Source: Cruorifilaria tuberocauda
Taxonomy: Eukaryota > Nematoda > Chromadorea > Rhabditida > Onchocercidae
Reading direction: 5' to 3'
Length of the DNA: 43,242 nt
Assembly (NCBI GenBank): GCA_013365365.1
Contig: JABVXU010000454.1
Location: 1 to 43,242 of the forward strand
In this document: positions 1 through 12,129 of the stretch, one piece after another
Layout: the number at the start of each line of letters is the position of its first letter
Numbering within the stretch: position 1 is the stretch's first letter
The notes under the pieces: model-generated
Told to the model about the DNA's origin: nothing
The model's database searches: none
What the model saw: only the letters and a program-made list of their open reading frames with translations
Translations under genes and position numbers: made by a program

Positions 1-620
1 TCGGAAACGTAATTTTAAAATAACAACCTTTTTTTTTATTCTTACATCAAATTAAATCTCCACTTTTCTCACACGCCAATGATCACGTTAGCTTAGACGT
101 ATCACATAATCAATGTTCATATGTTAAATATGTATAGTCCGTTGAATTTTGCAAAATGTCAAACTAAGAATGACAATTCGAACTTGTGTGATTTTAGAAT
201 TCAATTCAGACTGTTTTTTTTTTTACTTAACACTTTAATACTGAAGGTATAATTTTTCAGATCCTATAATATAAATTTGAGATGGAGGAATGGTGAAAAA
301 AAAAATTAAATCGTCGGTGAAAAGGGAAAAAAACTAGTTTATGGACTACTCTTTATTTTTCAATTTATCCAAAACACACAGATATACAGAATAGATTTAT
401 ACCTACCCACTGCAAATGAATTTTCAACTTTGTAATTTTCAGAATGAAAAATGATGCTAAAAATTAGAAAACATTAGGCGTTTTTGTCATCATTAAGGAA
501 AGTTTCTTGCACAAAAGCTGATCTTAAACACTGGAAATGTATTGGGCGCTTTTGACATTTATAAGAAAAGGTACAATCTGTCCTAAAATCGCGTTCTTTT
601 CTTTCTAAACTTGGCTCAAT

Positions 621-642
621 ATCGAGAATAATTATTCTCGAT
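621..642. repeat. Perfect 22-bp palindrome
   Basis: Eleven bases (ATCGAGAATAA) are followed directly by their exact reverse complement, with no spacer. This is longer than expected by chance even in AT-rich DNA. It could be a dimeric transcription-factor site or a cruciform-forming element. There is no gene within about 1.5 kb. Confidence 0.85.
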
Positions 643-1624
643 TGACGAAAGTTTCCACTTCTGTTTTGTTTTTCTCGTTTTTTCATTGTTGTATTTCAGT
701 TTCGTGCTATAATGATTTTAAGATATTTTAAATTTCAAATTATCAGCCATTATTTTAAAAATTTTTTTAAATTGATCAAAACAGATTAGTACTTCTGACA
801 TTCGTTGATAATCAATCGTTAGGTCTTCGAGATGAAAGTTAACTTCCTTTAATTTTCGTTCTCTAAAAGTGCTTAAAATTTATAACTTTGAGAATCATTT
901 ATTTTTCCATTCATATCATTAAGAGAAACATATAAACAAAACAATGAATGAAGTGGTGATAAATTTCTTTTTTTTTTTGTTAAGACAGCTGCTAGCTGTG
1001 ATTGAAGAATGATTAGCATCAACCTTAGACCGAATGCCGATCTCAATACTTTTTCAACAAAGAAAGGACATTTGAAAATAAAAAGAAAAAATATCTGATC
1101 AGGAAAGAAAGTGATAAGAGAAAACGAAAAAAAAATAGTCTGTTGATGAAATGAAAAGATGAAATCATCACTTCCAACTTTTTTAAATTTAAAAAAGCTG
1201 AAATTAATTCAAATGAGTTAGTATTGTTGTAATGCATGATGTTATTTTTCCCTTTCTTATTCTTTTATTGTTAATTTTTACTCTTTATTTCGTTTATATT
1301 TTCATTATTATTTTCACTAATAGTAATTATAAAACAATTATACATATTAATAATTGTATTATTTATTATGGTTATGAAATGACCTGCAAACATTGACAGA
1401 TTCGAAAAATTCCCAGTAAAAGAATTCAGTATCATTGATAACTTTTAATTACTTTATCGATAGTATTGATAAAATAATCTTTCTTTTCTCTGTAATGACA
1501 TATTAGAATAATAAAAAAGAAAAGGTAAGTAAAATGAAGAATTAAAAATATAATCCATAATGGCTTCTAATGATTTATTGTATGAAATCACTTACAAGTA
1601 TGAAAGGATGTTTCATCATACTTT

Positions 1625-1650
1625 CTCTTCTTCTTCTTCTTCTTCTTTTT
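1625..1650 (+). repeat. CTT trinucleotide microsatellite
   Basis: About seven tandem CTT units followed by a T run. Simple sequence in noncoding DNA; no coding role is visible. Confidence 0.85.
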
Positions 1651-2136
1651 AATTAATTAATATTCCCAATAAAAATAAAAACAAAGGAAAAGCAGTCGAA
1701 ATGATCATATTTTTCAAAGAAAGCAGAGTGAGATATTGTGTTGTCGTATTTTTGGCAAAGCAAATTCTCAATTCTCGAAAATACGCAATGACGTCATTTC
1801 CTTTTTCATTGTATTTTTTACTGATATTTTTATCAGTTGAAAACATTTATATATGTTATATGTTGCCGTTCATTTGCTGATATCAATTAAATGTAATGCT
1901 TGCTTCTTTTTCACTTTTTTGATTCAAAAAGAAATTTCATAATTTTAATCTCTTCGATTAATTTGCTTTACATGATTTAGTCATATTGAAATGATTAAAA
2001 TAATAGATTTTAAGATGTTTTGTATTTTGGAAATATCAAAAATTATTGTTTGCTATTAATTTTAAATTATGCTTACATAATTAAAAAACAAAAAAAAAGA
2101 GATCATGAATAGTATTGTAAATCGTAAAAGGTGGTG

Positions 2137-4638
2137 ATGAATCCCTCTACTGTGAATTTTGATACTGAACAATACCCTAACCAGTCTGCCCTGAAATCGC
2201 TCATTAACAAAATTAAACATCATGATTTATTTCAAGAGAAGTTACAAATTGACACGTCATCAATCATTGAAGCAAATAAAATCATCGGAACACCTGAGGT
2301 TAGTATTGTCATTACTAATAATTTCAAGTTTATAATTTCGTAATTTTTTTTCTTGTATTTAAACTATATGTAAGAATGCAATTGATGTTTCCAGTTTATT
2401 AAAAGTCAGTTTACTTGCAGATACTCGATGAATCATCAACTTCATCATCCATTAACTTATTCAAATGTTTACCTAATGATAATTCTGAATTTTTATCAAA
2501 GGATAAAATGCAATCTACCATGGCAAAAGGCAACAAATTGTAACGAATTAATCTTAATCTAACATCAGTTTCTTTCTTTTTATCCTTTAAAGTATGAAAT
2601 TTTGATTTTCAATCAATAGTTCCACTGCTATTGCTTGATAAATTTAGAAATTATAGATAGGATTTGAAAATTTGCTAAATACTTATTAAGGATCCATACA
2701 AAATCGCTTCGATCAGCCCTTCGAGTATCTACCAAAGCAAGTTTAAGAAGGCGCAAAACGGTGCATTTCGCAGATTCATTTGGTTTGGATCTTGTTCATC
2801 AAAATTATTATGAAGCAGATGATTTATCAATCGAGTATGTGCTGAAAATATTGGAAATATTATTATAAATTGATGGTCGTTTCCGGTGAAAAATGTTCAA
2901 TTCACTTAACTGATTGTTTATTTTTAAAATTTTCCAATTTTCAGGTTACAAGAATTTGGTGCAACATTTTCTTCATTATCTACCAAAATTATCAAACGTC
3001 CACGAAGCGTTACACTGAGCTTAGTAAAATTTCAAGAATTAACTGATGCGGAAATTAACTGTTTGACACGTACGCAATCAGTTTGTTTACAGCGTGTTAA
3101 ATTTGTCGATATGAATATTATTGGCACCATAAATGTTCTCAATATCGCATATGAAAAGCAGGTTAATTAATATTTGAGAAATTTTCAGTCCTAAAATTTC
3201 TTTGCCAATTAGCTAATTAAATTATTCGTTTCTGATGGCCGAAATAATTGAAGCAGTTGATCAATTAAACCTCAGCAAGTAATAGACAAGTGAGTCACGA
3301 GTTTTAAATCAATTTTTGAAATTCATCATAATAAAATCAATGACAAATGTTGCAGTTGTCACTCGAATCATTATAGTAATTTGTTATGTTTAGCAAACAA
3401 ACCTTTACTATACTTTAGAATTACATAACTTTAGCAAAATTTATATCATTAATCATTAATGAAAACTGAAAAATTTAACCTGACAACATCAGGTTCCTTT
3501 TACTTTTTTTAAGTAGATGAAAATCTTTATAGTGCCCACTTTTTTTTTTTGAAAATCATTTCAATATTCTAATAGAAAATGGATTATCTTGATTTGTTCG
3601 ATAATTTAATATTTAGTGCAAAGCTTTTAGGAGATTGCAAAGTTTTAGTTTTTTGTTGTTTTTCAAGTAATCATCAACTTAACACTTGAGCATTGTAGAA
3701 ATAGGATATACTATAATAAAACTAAGGTAAATTTGGAAAACAAACTACTACTGATTGAAGCTGATAGTTGAAACCAGTAAATAAGTTTTAAAGGACAGAT
3801 GGAACAGCTGTTTTTATTCTTAGAAGGATTGTTTATTTAGCCACGTAACATTTCAGTATTTTCACGTTATATTGCATCTTAAGTGGATCGAGATGAGTGC
3901 GATATATTTTAAAAAATACATATATATAAAAGAAAAAACTATTAAAAAAAATATTTGACTTGAAATTGAAATTATCCAGCGTTGAATTTATGTTAAAACC
4001 AAATTTTCTAACTTTAAAACCAACTGAATACACTTATTTTAATTTCCTTCATTTCATTTTGTACTAATCAGTTTATTTGCACACCTTACTCTCATTTTTC
4101 AGGTGTACGTCAGATATACAACAGATAATTGGAGAACAGCTATCGAAACACCAGGAAAATACAAAAGCAGTTCAGGTTTAGATGATGATGCTATGGATAA
4201 ATTTACATTTATCATTTCACTCCCCATCGATTTTCCGGTATTAAAACTGTTTAATTATTTCTGCTAAATATTTAACTATCGCTTAAGTTTCAATATAACC
4301 GTAATCAACTTAATATCAGCATTGGCTTATTGTAACTGTGGAATCAGAGTAAAATTTCATTTTCATTCTACAGAGTAAAAAATAATGTTCTGCTTGAAGA
4401 CTAATTCTACCATTTTTAGTTATAATTTCAGATTGGTGCAATATGTGAATTTTGCATACGTTATGTGGTCGGTGGTACCACGTATTGGGACAATAGCCAA
4501 GGAGCTAATTATATTGTTCAAGCAATAGATTTGCCTGGGAAATCATTTGAACCATCAGCTAATCTTGATCAAAAGATATTGGAAGAGCGGTCATACGACC
4601 ATTTCTATTATACCAGTTCGACGAGGAATATTTGTTAA
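2137..4638 (+). CDS. Protein phosphatase 1 glycogen-targeting regulatory subunit (PPP1R3 family)
   Basis: Brings the PP1 catalytic subunit to glycogen, favouring dephosphorylation of glycogen synthase and phosphorylase (family knowledge). Exons: 2137-2298, 2421-2539, 2691-2834, 2945-3161, 4103-4237, 4432-4638; all introns GT-AG with matching phases, giving 327 residues. Residues about 117-122 read TVHFAD, the RVxF-type PP1-docking motif, after a basic stretch (RRRK) and before FGLDL, the usual PPP1R3 context. Residues about 190-290 form a CBM21 domain: GTINVLNIAYEK, VYVRYTTDNW, then CEFCIRYVVGGTTYWDN and the GANY end, matching the carbohydrate-binding signature. The N-terminal 90 residues are Ser/Asp/Glu-rich and unassigned. 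The ATG at 2137 follows an in-frame stop at 2125; an upstream first exon cannot be excluded. The last 15 residues are odd: a neighbouring frame stays open over a 27-bp repeat, so the C-terminus may be frameshifted. The subfamily member is not determined. Confidence 0.9.
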
Positions 4639-4673
4639 ATGTTATCGATGAAGAATATTTGTTGAATGGCTTA
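4620..4673 (+). repeat. 27-bp tandem repeat (two copies) across the phosphatase subunit stop codon
   Basis: Two adjacent 27-bp units, starting at 4620 and 4647, share GAATATTTGTT and flanking bases. In the frame one base off from the annotated end they encode DEEYLLNVI and DEEYLLNGL, then LKLKEPLSNLKA and a stop. In the annotated frame the first unit contains the TAA stop. A period of exactly nine codons suggests the repeat arose while it was translated in the alternative frame. Confidence 0.75.
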
Positions 4674-7600
4674 AAGCTCAAAGAGCCCCTCTCTAATCTG
4701 AAAGCATAAAGTACAACGAAACTCTTGTATAAAGGTCCTTTAAACCGATATAGCACAAAGATTAGAGGTCATAGGATATATGAATTAATTGAAACAATTG
4801 AAGTGAGAATTGTTTAAATCATGAATCTTCATCATTCCCTAAAAATGATAATGAGACTATGGTTAAAACAATGAATTAACCTTTGGTCTTCCTTGGAAGA
4901 TGATAATGAAATGAAAAAGTGAAGTAACAATGAGAAGTAGGATAAAGTATACGATCTGCTCTACTTGAGCATTTACACAAACACTACTCAGTATATAATT
5001 TCATCATCTACGGATTCAATTAACATTTCTTTTTATGTGATTTCAGTTCTTACTGACAATATCAAATTTTCAAAAATTATCATGAAGTTAAACTAAATTT
5101 AAATTAGAATGAAAATACATCGCTGATTTGAAATAAGAGGTGTAGAACTGAAATCGAATTTGAATTTTGCTGTAGATAGATAGAAGGAATTACAGTTTCC
5201 AATGATACAGTACCTAATAGGTTTTGACCTTTCATCCTCTGCAAGATGTTTTTTATCAAATGAAAGCAAAACTACCAATGAAGAAATGTAACGATGAGTA
5301 TTGTCTGATTCTGTAATCGTTTTTACATGATTCGATCGTATTTTAATTGTTTAATTTGAACAATTCATAATTTTATTATATCAAACATATTTTATATTTT
5401 ATCGTTATTTCCATATTATTGTATTTATTTGTATTTATATTAGTATTAATATATTACTACTGGTATATTCATTTCGAATTTTCAATTTCCATCTTTGGAA
5501 CATCATATTTTCAAAAGTGTACATATGTTTAAAGGTTTGTGTTTTGTTGAATGCTTTTTGGAACACAGGATCTTAAATAATGAGATAGGTTCTTTGTGCC
5601 ATAATTCCCTTTTCGATGTAAAAAAGATCATATCAAGAGTTTACAAGTAGTTAAAGTTAATGAAATGTTACATATAAATTGCTATTTTCCATTTTATTGT
5701 TCTACACTAAAACAATGACTATCATATAAGATAATAAAAATAATAGTTATTAGAAAAGAAGAAAACGAATGCTGACTTTAAAATTTTTCGAATCATAAGA
5801 GGCAATGAACGCAATACGTAATACCTAATAATTTATTACATCTATCTATCCGACATTAAGTAAATTACTACTAATTGCATCGTTCTTCTCAGACAACACT
5901 AAGTGGTTGGTTCATTTCTTTTCTATTATTTATTTATTTATTTTTTGAATTCAATGTATAGCTATGATGGAAGTAATAAATTACATGCATTAAGATGAAT
6001 GTTAATTAATGAATATTTAGTTAAGTAAATTTAATAGTAATTAATTAGTATTTCAATTGCTATGAGCTAATTATTTAATTATAATGGAGTAAAATTAATT
6101 GAAATTGTAATTAATAAGTAAGCATTCGAATTGTTCGGAGTTAATTATTACAGATTTTAGTAATTTGCTATGATAATAAAAATCAGGATAGAAAAAACTG
6201 AGGCGGTCAAGTAGACCAAACTTTGCAAGCTACACTGATGAGATATCCTCCTCCTTCTGAATCATCCGAATCGTCCGATCATCCGATCACCTGATGCTCT
6301 TCCGGCGAATCCAGTCCCTCTTCTAGTAGTGGCGGTGCAGGCCAACCAAGTCAGTAGTAGTGTTAGTAGTAGTACCAAGAAATCCGTTCTCGTTCACTCA
6401 CCGACTGCCGCGCATAGTGACGAAGTTCCTGTGTGTTCAGTGTAGTGCAAAGTGTCCGAGGTCGGACCAGCCTACCAGTTTCCACGCGTTTTGTACGCTT
6501 ATTATATCAGACGGATATTTATTGTCTGGTAATTTTGATTGGATTACAAAACACGTGGGATGAGAAAAAAACAACTCTTTATCATATCATGTATAAGACC
6601 ACGTGATATCATTATTGCAAAATGAAAAAAAAAAAACGGTTGGAATTGCATAAATAAGCATTTTAAATGTTTTTTTTTTCATATTAAAAATGATAAAATT
6701 AGTAAGATTCAATGAATTTTATCTGAAATAAATCGAATTGAAATAGTTTAAAATTAAATTTACAATAGAAATATTTCAAATGAAATTACTTTATTATCAC
6801 TGATAAATCCTTTCTTATTGACTTATCAGTTGAAACCATTCATATATATTACGGTATGTTTGCGATCAAATTGATAATTAGTAGATCAACAAATAGCACA
6901 GTAACTACTCTAACTGCAACACTTAATTACTACAAAAGAATAAAGTTTCACTTGAATGTTTTTTTAAATGTATAACTTTTTAATTTTACCGATGACAATT
7001 TAAAAATTTTTTAAATATTCCTGGATTTTCTTGCTAGTAACGAAGCAATGTAGAGCATCAAAATGTGTAAACAATGATGATATCACTCAGGCGCAAAAAT
7101 CCACTGTAATACTTAACGCCCCATAATTTATTACAAAATTTCCTTTTAAATAATTATTTCACATTTAATTTGTTTTTTCTTTCTTGGGTTGTTGTTCCTT
7201 TTCAGTTACTATGAATGTTTATTATTTATTTGAGTATCACTTAAATTGAGTGCCATGCTTAAAATGAAATTCTGTATCATGCAATGATTATGTAACATCT
7301 CCTAACCGCTATATAATATATATCTGCTATCATTAATACAATTAAAATGATTTATTTAAAAGATTTAATATAAAAATAATTATAACACTTACATGCAAGA
7401 TTTCTTGTTTACTGGAATATTATATCATTGTTTTGTTTACTGATTTAGAATTCTAATGACAAATTCATGGAATTGAAGTTTTTCAACATTTTTATACATC
7501 AGAATCATCACTTTCACAAATTATCAATTTAGTTACGTAGCTTTTTCGAAGATATGTGTAAAGTTTTAGAATATAACCGATGTAGGAGAGCCCAGAAAAC

Positions 7601-9444
7601 TTGCTTTGCAAAGAAAATAAACAATTCATTTCGTTAACTGGAACTACTACTAATTGGTTGTAATTCGATTGTAATTTGGGATTTAATTGTAATTCAGTTT
7701 AATGCATTTAATGAATTCATTTCTCCAGGTGTTTCAATGAGAAAAGTATAGGGCGGTCTATGTCTCAAGTGCCACCACCTTTTTTTACCTGACCAAGCCT
7801 TCATTGTTTTTTCCTTTTTTTCGTTGTTTTATGGGTTTTTCACTTTTTTTGGTATTTTCTCAGGCTGGGAGGATGAAATATTCTTTTTGAACTTCAGCAC
7901 TCTACTTCACTCTATCCGCTGATTTGATGGGAACACTTGGGACGACCAACCCAAATTATCACCAATGTATGATCATAGACAAAACAGAAACATTTCTGAG
8001 ATTGTGACATTAAGTGGATCAATCAAAAAAATCACAAGAGAAAAAGATGGAGTGCATATTTGTTGTAAAGCTGGTTCAATTCTTTTACTGAATATTTTAT
8101 CAAAGCTCTGTGAAATTTAAAATAGCGAGATGAGGCGATGCGGGATAGGCACCACAAAACCTCAGAAAATTCACATCCATTCTCAATAATTGACGGCTGA
8201 TAAACATGTAACTTCAAGAATGGAGTGAAAACAAAATTGGTTCTGAGTGCCGCTACAAAGTAACGAACAATTCCAACTGAATCTTTTTTTTAGTTAATTC
8301 GGTAAGATTTAATTTCAGTTGTATTTTCAGTGCAGATTCCAACTTTCTACCAGATTAAAAAAAATCAATTTCGCGCATATAACATTGAATCGGATGATTT
8401 CTGTATTGCCTTACGGAGGCAAAGTTTTTCGAAAATTTTAAAGATGTTTAGGACAGTAGCGTACCAAAAATCAACCCATCTTGATGTCTAATTTTAATTT
8501 TACAAATTGCACTAATTGCATCTAAACTGTTCTCAACCGCTCATGCTCTACCAAACTGGAAAACTTTACGATATCTACCATAGATCTTATCAATTCAAAC
8601 ACGTGTAGGAACATTTAACTAATATTTTACTGCTTTACAAATTCAGAATAAGAAAAGTGATTTGAAAATTGAAAATTTATTAACATGGAAAATGACAGAA
8701 ATCGTTTTTTGAAAAGGAAATGAAACCAACAAAAAGTGTATTTCGAGGATACATTCCCGTTTTGTTATACACAATACAGGAAATGTCTTTTTCGAAAAGA
8801 GAACTAACAATGAATTTCCGAAAATTTTGTAAAGGTTGATTTAAATTACAATATTGTTGCCTTTTTATGAAATTTTTAATTCTAGATTTGACAGTTCTGT
8901 CTTCGTCTTAATAAGATTACAGAACTAAAAAGAGTCGAAAATGAAAGTGCGAACTAAGCTAAGTGATAGCTTTTGTGAAAGCCGCAACCAAAACAGTTTT
9001 TTTTTCTTGTTCTGTGGAAGCGAACTTTCAGAACAATTGAAGAACGCTTGGAATGACCACTACTCATAAAAAGGGATCAATAGGACAAATACCATTTTGA
9101 ATGAAAGCCAAAATTTTGAAACCCGCTGATGCAAATATGCTTTTTTTATAGGATGAGTAATCTGGAATTATCTTGAGAAAGAAATCTGTTTTGCAAAAAA
9201 AATTATGAATGAAGTATAAGTGAATGGTAGTAACTTAATGCTATATTTCAGATTAAAAATAAAGGTCAAAGTGAGATGTTCAAAAAAAAAAAACTTCGTT
9301 TCTACATTGTGAAGGTTCCTATTTCTCCACATAAACTAATTTAACCAAAGATGCATTGTAATCGTCAAATTATTGGAAATCCTGGATTAAATAAAAGGTG
9401 AAAGTAATTGCTGCTAATCGGAGTACACGTAGTATCCAGCATCA
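4639..9444. other. Long intergenic stretch between convergent genes
   Basis: No gene is recognised on either strand. Contents: AT-rich DNA; degenerate repeats around 6030-6150, where segments like AATTGCTATGAGCTAATTATT and AATTGTTCGGAGTTAATTATT recur about 80 bp apart; a GC-richer island at about 6200-6560 (separate entry); and homopolymer runs. Short open segments, for example on the minus strand at 8032-8217, show no recognisable domain or convincing exon borders. The 3' untranslated regions of both flanking genes must end in here. Confidence 0.6.
6200..6560. promoter_or_regulatory. GC-richer CpG-containing island; possible promoter or noncoding first exon
   Basis: Base composition changes sharply relative to the surrounding AT-rich DNA. 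CpG dinucleotides cluster (for example in CCGAATCGTCCGATCATCCG and CTTCCGGCGAATCC) and there is an AGT-rich simple repeat near 6340-6375. On the plus strand the segment could end at a donor-like TCTG/GTAATT near 6530. On the minus strand there is a strong donor-like CAGTCG/GTGAGT near 6398-6406. No coding exon downstream on either strand obviously joins to it. Likely a transcription start region or 5' UTR exon of an unplaced gene. This is inference from composition only. Confidence 0.35.
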
Positions 9445-11262
9445 TTACAACGACTTGTAAATGACGAATAACAGTGAAAACAGAAGGACCACAGCCACAA
9501 TAAGAAGCAACAGACGATTCTGGATTATTCTGAAAAATTAACGAAATTTTAAAATCAATCCTACTTGGTTGAAATAAAGGAGAAAAAGAAATGCCGAGGA
9601 TGAATACCTGCGTATCATCAGCGACAACATTTTATGGCTTCTATTTAAATCTCTATCTGCTTGTCGCATGCGTTCACGTGCTCGCATTATTGTTTCACGT
9701 TGGGAACTTAGATCGTTTAACACTTCTGTTCCAATCTGAAAAAATTTCACTGTATTTGTCTACCATAATAAACATTAACACGAATAGATGCGTAGAAAAA
9801 TTTATCGAACTGTGAGGATATTACTGCTTATCTGTAATTTTATTTTTATCAAATCTACCACTCTTAGTTCCAAATACAGAGTTATTTATATTATACTCTA
9901 TATGAAATGAAAACTATAAATACCCAAAATAAGATCACTTGTACTCTTTTTTATCTATTTTCCTACTTCCACCTTTTTAATAATATAAGATAAAATATAT
10001 TTTCCAATCTCTGAGCTAAAGTCACATCGGTAACATCGGTTTATTATAAGCGACAAATTTTGAAAATAAAATTTTGTCATCTTCCAATAATTCTTACGAA
10101 ATCAAAGCATAAAAGAACCTGGTCTGTCTCAATCACCATTCTATAAGTGTCTTGAAGTCTTCTAGATGTTCTCTCCAACCTTTCAGTGTTTTCAATTAGC
10201 TGGTCTTGCTACAAAAAAGTACAGAACATCATTATAGCTTAACATGAAATTAAAATTTGTTAGTCAAAACTAAAACCATTTATGCGTTTCATTGCAAAAA
10301 CAGAACGATATAGTCTTATTATAAATATGTTGCTTGTTAAACTGCGATTTATTTATATTCTGAAAAGTGTAGTTCACTGCTTCCAAATGGCAAACACCGC
10401 ATTCTCATAACTATAGCATCCTCGAAATAATAATCTCAAAAGAATTGCCAACAGTTTACGAACCTGGTGCAAACAATATAAATGACAATTTGAACTCTAA
10501 AAATCGACGAAATTAGAGTGCTATTCAGCTTAACAACTGAACTGTAACCTAACCATCCTAGGAATAATGAAGATTATAATGGAAAAACATTAATTATTGA
10601 ACACAAAGTTCAAAATTCTATCAACGGAACATATAAGTGAATAATAAAAATGACAAATGGAGAACATTGAAGATGGAAAAACAACCTGATTCACAGAAAT
10701 TTGATTATCATATGTCATCAGTTCATCCCGATCAGCATTATCTTTCAAGCGCTGAATTGCTTTATCTAGCTCAGAATCTAACTGTTTTTTATCATTTCGA
10801 TAACTACGAACTCTTAACTCATATTTCGACCGTTCCGCACTGCAAATCAGAAGTATATTCAAGTGATTTTCTAGAAACAACAACATGTTGGAGGAATTGT
10901 CAAGTTTATAAATTTAATTATGATTTATAAGAATATTATTGAATTAAAAAAATTTTATTTCACTTTCGCACTTTCTCGCTAAAGTATTTTGGTTATGCAT
11001 AAATCCACGGTTTATAAAGAGAACACAATCATAGCTTTTTTCAGAGTAAACTGCACCTCGATGGCTTCAATTCTCTAACTGTTAATTCCATCTGTTCCAG
11101 AAGATTTTCAACATCAACCAATAAACGCTGAATGTGATGGATCCCTTCAACTCGCCCATTTTTATCTAAATCTCTCAAACGTCCGATATGTGCTGTAATT
11201 TCAGCAGTTTGAACTGAATACTGATGCTCAAAATCACTTAACAACAGCGTACTGGCTGCCAT
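9445..11262 (-). CDS. vti-1: VTI1-type Qb-SNARE (vesicle transport through interaction with t-SNAREs)
   Basis: Tail-anchored Qb-SNARE for fusion among Golgi, endosomes and lysosomes (family knowledge). Exons in transcript order: 11262-11057, 10839-10686, 10208-10119, 9735-9608, 9529-9445; all GT-AG, phases consistent, 220 residues, the usual VTI1 length. Residues 1-120 match the N-terminal three-helix domain (SDFEHQYSVQTAEITAHIGRL, LLEQMELTVRELKPSS, LRVRSYRNDKKQLDSEL); similarity to human VTI1A is obvious by eye. Residues about 124-190 are the SNARE motif (ENTERLERTSRRLQ, then LNDLSSQRETIMRARERM); the Q of SSQRE is probably the zero-layer glutamine. RRIIQNR precedes a C-terminal membrane anchor at about 197-216, leaving only a few luminal residues. 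A TTTTTTCAG acceptor lies 35 nt upstream of the ATG, a likely spliced-leader site. The gene follows mrps-7 on the same strand. Confidence 0.95.
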
Positions 11263-11296
11263 CACCCAGCAATTCAGTTCCTGTATACCATATTAT

Positions 11297-11306
11297 CCTG
11301 AAAAAA
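11297..11306 (-). promoter_or_regulatory. Probable trans-splice acceptor upstream of the VTI1 gene
   Basis: On the minus strand a T-run followed by CAG ends at 11298, 35 nt before the ATG at 11262, with no evident coding exon before it. In nematodes such an acceptor is normally joined to a spliced leader. It could instead end an intron in the 5' UTR. Confidence 0.5.
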
Positions 11307-12129
11307 CAGAAGATTCCATGGCAACCAGAACAACAGCAGCTGTTACAATTTCCTCATATACAATCACAACTACATTCTTATTTTGTCTTTCTGTTTTATT
11401 TCAACCATTACTGACTCAGCTTTAAAAAAAAATACCTGGTAATCTTATCAAAATACGAATATTAACCATCAGCATAACTAAAAACTGGGTTTATTAAAAG
11501 GCTGAATAGGAATGAAAAAGAAAGGTAAGTCGAAAAGATTTTGTAAACTAAAACACGCGTAACAAGATTTGAGCTATTATACAAATCCAATAAAACTGCG
11601 TAGTAGTAACTTAAGTGGTTTTCAAAGCGAGAACGATTCCCAAAAAAGAACAAACTGGGTGCTGCTTTAGTTCGATAAAGACATTATCCACCACCATACT
11701 ACCATTACAAAACAACGCTGTATTGATAACAATTTTAAATTTACGGAAAAAATTCGATAAACGGGTTCAGCAGACCAAAGGATTCATCTTAAGAACAATG
11801 AGTAATGATTTATTCAGTTTAATTGTTCGGGAAAATTTGTTGCATAAACGCAAAAAATTCCAACACAAAAACTGTGTTTATATAACAATATGGCATCTTA
11901 AAAAGACCTAACAGTAGAAAAGCAGCGAACTGTAAAAAGGAAGTAACGCGTGACGCATCAAGACAATAAAACCGGTTATGTATGTACATTCGGAAATTTG
12001 TAGGTAACAAAAAACTAACGAGTACGACATCGATGTAGTACCGCATAAAATTACCCGCTGAAACCAGTATCATATTTTCTATTGAAACATTATATTCAAC
12101 AGAAATATTCTATAATATTCCCACGCACT
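11299..12129. other. Gap between mrps-7 and the VTI1 gene
   Basis: About 830 bp of AT-rich DNA between the mrps-7 stop and the VTI1 splice acceptor. The open segments on both strands encode only hydrophobic or low-complexity peptides, and I see no gene here. I found no clear AATAAA on the minus strand just below mrps-7. If the two genes form an operon this is a long intercistronic region; otherwise it holds the VTI1 promoter. Confidence 0.55.

Larger units (their letters stand above)
1..2136. other. Upstream noncoding stretch, no gene recognised
   Basis: AT-rich DNA with homopolymer A and T runs. I see no exon chain with coherent phases on either strand. It contains a perfect 22-bp palindrome (621-642) and a short CTT microsatellite (about 1625-1650), listed separately. 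The few open stretches, such as the one on the minus strand at 474-686, lack recognisable protein content. The promoter of the phosphatase regulatory subunit gene starting at 2137 presumably lies in the last part of this stretch, but I cannot point to a specific element. Confidence 0.6.

Noticed and set aside
474..686. Minus-strand 70-codon open frame as a gene
   Set aside because: No family resemblance; it overlaps the 22-bp palindrome; no splice partners.
4559..4756. Minus-strand open frame of 65 codons
   Set aside because: Antisense to the last exon of the phosphatase targeting subunit.
8032..8217. Minus-strand open frame of 61 codons as an exon
   Set aside because: No convincing acceptor or donor, no recognisable domain and no companion exons.
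10590..10930. Open frames of about 97 codons on both strands
   Set aside because: The minus frame is exon 2 of the VTI1 gene extended into introns; the plus frame is its antisense shadow.
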